From Bacillus massiliigorillae (lineage in GTDB: Bacteria > Bacillota > Bacilli > Bacillales > DSM-1321), in NCBI RefSeq assembly GCF_000380245.2, contig NZ_HG428745.1, positions 146,607 to 210,606 of the forward strand: a DNA stretch of 64,000 bases. The letters run 5' to 3'. The notes beneath the pieces are model-generated. The model searched no databases, was not told the origin of the DNA, and saw only the letters and a program-made list of their open reading frames with translations. Every line of letters begins with the position of its first letter. Position 1 is the stretch's first letter. Shown here in pieces: positions 60,462-64,000 of the stretch. A program made the position numbers and the translations under genes.

Positions 60462-60857
60462 TTAGAACGTCAATGTTACATCAGCATCTTTTGCAAATTC
60501 TAAAAATGTTACTGCTCCCCCTACTTCAATGCCGTCTACAAAATCTTCCTTCGTTAATCCCATTACATCCATAGTCATTTGACAGCCAATAAATGTAACT
60601 CCCATTTCTTGAGCCATACTTGTAAGTTCTGGTATTGTTGGCACATTTGCTTTCTGAAAACCTTCTGCAAAATGTTCTTTTCCTGCTGGCATTTCAAGAT
60701 GTTGATTTCCTTCTTTATGAATTAAATTCAATCCTTCAAATGTAAAGAACACTGCTACTTCTTGATCTGTTGCTGCTGCTGCATTTGCAATATTAAACAC
60801 TTTGTATGCATCAAATAATCCGCCATTACTTGCGATAATTGCTACTTTTTTACTCAT
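60462..60857 (-). CDS. DsrE/DsrF-like sulfur relay protein
   Basis: This 131-aa protein belongs to the DsrE_2 group. The sulfur-carrying Cys is in TFIGCQMTMDVMG (about 97), and VAIIASNGGLFDAYK forms the N-terminal nucleotide-like loop. It is a paralog of the protein at 62,217. It probably mediates sulfur transfer with TusA. Confidence 0.85.
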   Translation of the reverse strand: MSKKVAIIASNGGLFDAYKVFNIANAAAATDQEVAVFFTFEGLNLIHKEGNQHLEMPAGKEHFAEGFQKANVPTIPELTSMAQEMGVTFIGCQMTMDVMGLTKEDFVDGIEVGGAVTFLEFAKDADVTLTF

Positions 60858-60927
60858 ATTACTTTTTACACCCCTATATTCTTTATAACCTGCATAATCT
60901 ATCTAAGATTATGCAGGTATCATATAT

Positions 60928-61485
60928 TTACTTACCTTCAGTCCACTCACTCATACCTGGTACTACATTCACTACTTTTGCAAAACCATTTGCCGCTAAT
61001 TTTTGAGCAGCCATATCACTTCTGTTGCCAGAGCGACATACAACATAAATTTCTTCAGCTTTATTTAGTTCATTCATGCGTTCTTCTAATTCACCAAGAG
61101 GAATAGATACTGCCCCCGGTATATGATTGAACGCATATTCTGCTGTTTCTCGAACATCCAGCACCACTATTTTATTTTCAGCTTGTAGTTTTTCTTGAAG
61201 CTGTTCATTATTTATTACTTGAGAATACTTTCTTTCAGTTGGCTCATCATCAGAAGACTTTCTTAAATAATGTTTAAGTACATCGCCTTCCTCAATTGTT
61301 CCAATATACTGATGCCCTGTGCTTTCAGCCCAAGCTTTCATATCGGCCTTTGAGCCTTTATCAGTCGCTTCCACTTCTAAAACTTGACCTGCTTCTAGCG
61401 TATTCATCGTTTTCTTTGTTCTTACAATCGGCATTGGACAAGCTAAGCCTTTTGCATCCAAAGTAACGTCCACTTTGATCGCCAT
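60928..61485 (-). CDS. TusA-rhodanese fusion sulfurtransferase
   Basis: This 185-aa two-domain protein begins with TusA (about 1-76; DAKGLACPMPIVRTKK) and ends with a rhodanese domain (about 85-185; active loop VVCRSGNRSD). The fusion allows sulfur to pass from rhodanese Cys to TusA Cys within one chain, recalling S. aureus CstA. GGGAGG precedes the ATG. Confidence 0.9.
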   Translation of the reverse strand: MAIKVDVTLDAKGLACPMPIVRTKKTMNTLEAGQVLEVEATDKGSKADMKAWAESTGHQYIGTIEEGDVLKHYLRKSSDDEPTERKYSQVINNEQLQEKLQAENKIVVLDVRETAEYAFNHIPGAVSIPLGELEERMNELNKAEEIYVVCRSGNRSDMAAQKLAANGFAKVVNVVPGMSEWTEGK

Positions 61486-61515
61486 CTATATTCCTCCCAA
61501 AACCTCAATAATTAA

Positions 61516-61812
61516 TTACTCTGTTTTACCTTCCCAAGACATCATTCCACCAGTCATATTGATAACATTGTATCCTTGACCTTCTAAAAACTGTGTCGCG
61601 CTTCCACTTCTACCACCTGAGCGACAAACCATAATATATTCCTTCGATTTATCTAACTCATTCATACGGAATTCTAATAGACCCAGAGGAATATTTACTG
61701 CTGTTGGAATCTTTCCAGCTGCTACTTCATCTACTTCTCGAACATCGATAATATTCAATTGTTTGCCTTCATTTAACTGTTGTTCTACTTCTTTTGGCGT
61801 AATGTTTTTCAT
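61516..61812 (-). CDS. Single-domain rhodanese sulfurtransferase
   Basis: This 98-aa rhodanese has the active loop MVCRSGGRSGSA (Cys about 64) and NIIDVREVDEVAAG at the start. It lies 30 bases from the TusA-rhodanese gene. No signal peptide is present, so it is cytosolic. Confidence 0.92.
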   Translation of the reverse strand: MKNITPKEVEQQLNEGKQLNIIDVREVDEVAAGKIPTAVNIPLGLLEFRMNELDKSKEYIMVCRSGGRSGSATQFLEGQGYNVINMTGGMMSWEGKTE

Positions 61813-61834
61813 CGTTGTTCCCTCTTTTCTTTTA

Positions 61835-62194
61835 TTATGACCACGTACTCATGCCACCCTTAACATTTGTCACTTGCTGAAATCCCATCTTCTTAAGTAA
61901 TTTGCTCGCCTTATTACTTCTCATTCCACTTTGACATATAACAATAACCTCTTTTTCCTTAGAAAGTTGAGATGCTTTGGTAGTTAGCTCTTGCAGCGGA
62001 ATATTTTTAAATCCTTTAATATGGTGAGATTTATATTCTCCGGGTGTTCGTACATCTATATATTGCTTATTTTTTTCATTTAATTGTTTTCTTAAATCAA
62101 TCGTTGTTATATTCGATACTCCTTTAGTAGGCATCATGCGCCACACTAGAAAAGCTACGATTAATACAATGACAGCAACATTCATCCAATCCAT
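61835..62194 (-). CDS. Membrane-anchored rhodanese
   Basis: This 119-aa protein has an N-terminal transmembrane helix (about 3-20) and a rhodanese domain (about 30-118) with active loop VICQSGMRSNK. Topology (few positive charges before the helix, RMMP after) suggests the domain is cytoplasmic. It lies in the same operon as the other sulfur genes. Confidence 0.88.
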   Translation of the reverse strand: MDWMNVAVIVLIVAFLVWRMMPTKGVSNITTIDLRKQLNEKNKQYIDVRTPGEYKSHHIKGFKNIPLQELTTKASQLSKEKEVIVICQSGMRSNKASKLLKKMGFQQVTNVKGGMSTWS

Positions 62195-62216
62195 GTGAAA
62201 TCTCTCCTTATTCTAA

Positions 62217-62696
62217 TTAAATAAACAAGTTCACATTACCATCCTCGGCATCTGCCAAATATGCTGCAACACCTGCATATTCAATATCATCTAGTAATTC
62301 TGCTTTATCTAGTCCTAATAAATCCATTGTCATCGTACAAGCAACAAGTTTCACGTCTTGCTCTTGAGCCATTTCAATGAGCTGAGATACTGTTAAAGTA
62401 TTATGTTTCTTCATAATATCTTTAATCATTTTCGGACCCATACCAGCAAAGTTCATTTTAGAAAGACCCATCTTTTCTGAACCTCTCGGCATCATCTTTG
62501 CAAACATTTTTTCCATAAAACCTTTTTTCACTTCTATCACTTCGTCTTTACGTAATGCGTTTAAACCCCAGAAGGTATGAAAGATTGTCACCTCGTGATC
62601 GTATGCTGCTGCACCATTTGCAATGATATAAGCAGCCATCGCCTTATCATAATCTCCACTAAACAAAACAATTGTCGTTCTCTTCTTCTCCGTCAT
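62217..62696 (-). CDS. DsrE_2-family sulfur relay protein
   Basis: This 159-aa protein has VLFSGDYDKAMAAYIIANGA at the N terminus and the Cys in KLVACTMTMDLLG (about 123). A central insertion (FMEKMFAKMMPRGSEKMGLS) distinguishes it from the shorter paralog at 60,462. It is the first gene of the leftward sulfur operon behind a CstR-type operator. Confidence 0.88.
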   Translation of the reverse strand: MTEKKRTTIVLFSGDYDKAMAAYIIANGAAAYDHEVTIFHTFWGLNALRKDEVIEVKKGFMEKMFAKMMPRGSEKMGLSKMNFAGMGPKMIKDIMKKHNTLTVSQLIEMAQEQDVKLVACTMTMDLLGLDKAELLDDIEYAGVAAYLADAEDGNVNLFI

Positions 62697-62724
62697 TTTG
62701 TTCCCCCTGTTATTCTTTGAATTA

Positions 62725-62746
62725 AATATACCTTAAGGGGTATATT
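62725..62746. promoter_or_regulatory. CstR-type operator 1 (sulfur operon)
   Basis: AATATACC and GGTATATT are perfect arms around TTAAGG, 29 bases before the DsrE_2 start and overlapping a likely -10. It matches the ATACC...GGTAT pattern bound by CsoR-family proteins. Confidence 0.75.
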
Positions 62747-62819
62747 TATGTCTAAAAAAATGCTCATATATAACTCTTATACAATTACTATCTTTTTTAT
62801 TTTATCATCCTGGTTTTCC

Positions 62820-62833
62820 TACCCCTACGGGTA
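62820..62833. promoter_or_regulatory. CstR-type operator 2
   Basis: TACCCCTACGGGTA has perfect TACCC/GGGTA arms. It lies between cstR and the DsrE_2 gene, upstream of the latter. Confidence 0.65.
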
Positions 62834-62840
62834 TTAATAT

Positions 62841-62872
62841 TAATAAAAATAAAAGAGACTGTCAACTCTTTT
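62841..62872 (-). terminator. Terminator of cstR
   Basis: AAAAGAG and CTCTTTT pair around eight bases and are followed on the - strand by a T-rich run. It starts four bases past the cstR stop. Confidence 0.75.
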
Positions 62873-62875
62873 ATC

Positions 62876-63136
62876 TTATCTGCTTTTTACTAATAAATTA
62901 ACAGCTTCTTTCACTAATGCTTCTGTATCTTGACCTTTAGATTCAGCATTTTGAACACATTCCACTAAGTTAGAACTAACAATCACTCCAATTGTACGAT
63001 CTACTGCTGATCTTGTTGCTGAAAGTTGAGTAATTACTTCTTTACAGTCTTTTCCCTCTTCCATCATACGTAGAATACCACGTAATTGTCCTTCAATACG
63101 TTTAACTCGATTCTTTACTTGGTTATCATAAATCAT
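62876..63136 (-). CDS. cstR: CsoR-family persulfide sensor, CstR type
   Basis: This 86-aa all-helical repressor of the CsoR (DUF156) family has cysteines at exactly 31 and 60, as in S. aureus CstR. Position 56, where copper-sensing CsoR has its ligand His, is Asn. That pattern marks a per/polysulfide sensor whose cysteines crosslink through sulfur and release DNA. Cognate-looking operators occur three times nearby. AGGAGG-like sequence precedes the ATG. Confidence 0.9.
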   Translation of the reverse strand: MIYDNQVKNRVKRIEGQLRGILRMMEEGKDCKEVITQLSATRSAVDRTIGVIVSSNLVECVQNAESKGQDTEALVKEAVNLLVKSR

Positions 63137-63158
63137 TATTTATCCTCCTTCTTGTTGT

Positions 63159-63497
63159 TTATTTACAAGTACAATTGCTCATTGTATAAGACATCACATT
63201 GATACCATTCTTTCGTAAAAGTCTAATACCCATATTCTTCTCAATTTGGTTTTGAGCAATGACATGTACATTTTTGCTAGGTATTTCATGATAATGCCTA
63301 TTTAAATAGGCTACTGGAATATTAATTGCATTCGATGATAATGGTCTTTTATCTGAAATATTATAATCCCTTAAATCAACTATAACAACAGGTAGTTCTT
63401 GCTTAACTTTTGAACACGGCACACCTTGTACAGGGGCAAATCTTTTATACATCATTATTAAAATGATTAAAAATACTGCAATGAGTATATATGTCAT
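63159..63497 (-). CDS. Membrane-anchored rhodanese-like protein lacking the active cysteine
   Basis: This 112-aa protein has an N-terminal transmembrane helix (about 2-18) and a rhodanese-like domain (VVIVDLRDYN, NAINIPVAYLNR). Where the active loop should have Cys-x-x-Gly, it reads IAQNQIEKN. A C-terminal CTC pair (SNCTCK) and a Cys in VPCSK are present. It is cotranscribed with cstR (22-base gap). It may be a binding or sensing relic rather than an enzyme. Confidence 0.75.
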   Translation of the reverse strand: MTYILIAVFLIILIMMYKRFAPVQGVPCSKVKQELPVVIVDLRDYNISDKRPLSSNAINIPVAYLNRHYHEIPSKNVHVIAQNQIEKNMGIRLLRKNGINVMSYTMSNCTCK

Positions 63498-63607
63498 TAT
63501 ATCAACTCCTCATACATTTAGGAATATAACTATACCTTTATTTCCATTTATCAGGTAATGATATGCTTGACTACTTCAATATAATATTCCCTTGATTATC
63601 TTATACT

Positions 63608-63623
63608 ATACTATAAGGGGTAT
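63608..63623. promoter_or_regulatory. CstR-type operator 3 (cstR operon)
   Basis: ATACTATAAGGGGTAT is an imperfect version of the operator, about 110 bases upstream of the membrane rhodanese-like gene that precedes cstR. It suggests autoregulation. Confidence 0.55.
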
Positions 63624-63651
63624 AATCTATTTTTTTGCTTATAATTTTTTC

Positions 63652-63684
63652 AATAAAAAAACTGCTCTCAAAATCGAGAGCAGT
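63652..63684 (-). terminator. Terminator of the RND efflux gene
   Basis: ACTGCTCTC and GAGAGCAGT pair around AAAATC-type loop bases and are followed on the - strand by TTTTTTT, seven bases past the stop. Confidence 0.9.
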
Positions 63685-63691
63685 AATTAAG

Positions 63692-64000
63692 TTACATATC
63701 TTTTGTCATTTCCCTAGAAGATTTTCTAGTAAACTTCTTCGTTAACTTGCTTGTTACTTCATATGCAATTGGAACAATAACAAGTGTTAATAGCGTTGAA
63801 CTAATTAAACCACCAATTACAGTAACACCTAGACTCTTCGAAATAATTCCGCTTCCTTCAAGACCTAGTGCTAATGGAATTAATGCACCAATTGTCGCAA
63901 TAGCTGTCATCAGAATTGGACGTAAACGCGTTACTCCCGCTTCCAGAATAGCCTCTCTTGTAGACAATCCTTCTCTTTCTTTATGAATAACACGGTCAAT
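63692..64000 (-). CDS. RND-family efflux pump, C-terminal fragment
   Basis: The last 102 codons of a large gene that continues past the right edge. The visible part includes IDRVIHKEREGLSTREAI, the RLRPILMTAIATIGALIPLAL segment and the final transmembrane helix with a basic tail. This is the end of an AcrB/SwrC-type (HAE1) pump. The in-frame Met at 63967 is internal, not a start. Confidence 0.88.
   Translation of the reverse strand: MDRVIHKEREGLSTREAILEAGVTRLRPILMTAIATIGALIPLALGLEGSGIISKSLGVTVIGGLISSTLLTLVIVPIAYEVTSKLTKKFTRKSSREMTKDM

Noticed and set aside
1..64000. tRNA, rRNA or CRISPR loci
   Set aside because: No cloverleaf-like sequences, rRNA segments or regularly spaced repeats were seen on either strand.

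Overview
The window is low-GC Firmicute DNA that looks like a Bacillus, most likely the B. cereus group or a close relative. The evidence is strong AGGAGG-type ribosome binding sites, AT-rich spacers, CotF-type spore coat genes, S-box, c-di-AMP and guanidine riboswitches, and the sufCDSUB and metNPQ-yusDEF-gcvH-yusI-fadEAN-fadM gene order also known from B. subtilis. The organism call is inference from gene content and order; no database search was possible.

Region 1 (1 to about 11,400) is the early and lysogeny end of a prophage whose structural genes lie off the left edge. A cro-like gene, DUF771 protein, ORF6N/ORF6C antirepressor, replication initiator, DnaC-type loader, short tyrosine recombinases and an ArpU-type late regulator run leftward. 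The CI-like repressor, an ImmA-like peptidase and the main integrase run rightward. Three copies of a GTTCCT-N4-AGGAAY operator mark the switch. A cassette on the opposite strand (2239-3773) carries a protein with a nucleoside-deoxyribosyltransferase/TIR-like fold signature and two small membrane proteins, and is the best candidate here for an undescribed phage-borne accessory or defence function. The element ends beside sufB in an 11-bp tandem repeat.

Region 2 (11,442-33,400) is chromosomal core. It holds the SUF iron-sulfur operon, a SAM-riboswitch-controlled methionine ABC importer, a second SAM riboswitch with O-acetylhomoserine sulfhydrylase (its leader is interrupted by a dispersed repeat), yusD/E/F, gcvH, yusI, the fadN-fadA-fadE beta-oxidation operon with a FadR-type box, a proline dehydrogenase-like gene, two spore coat genes, and a divergent HxlR regulator/nitroreductase pair.

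Region 3 (33,400-49,100) contains a RodA/FtsW protein, MscL with a zinc ribbon, an SH3b-amidase, and kdpFABC with a truncated kinase-less KdpD behind a c-di-AMP riboswitch and a second large stem. It also has an arginine/citrulline cluster (GntR regulator, DDAH-like hydrolase, antiporter, ornithine carbamoyltransferase) whose carbamate kinase gene survives only as a 5' fragment.

Region 4 (49,100-64,000) has a guanidine-riboswitch SMR pair, TetR/MMPL, a broken gene, PerR-boxed catalase, ABC exporter/PadR, and a large sulfane-sulfur cluster. That cluster contains TauE, TusA, rhodanese-metallo-beta-lactamase, DsrE proteins, several rhodaneses and a CstR-type sensor with matching operators. An RND efflux pump is cut by the right edge.
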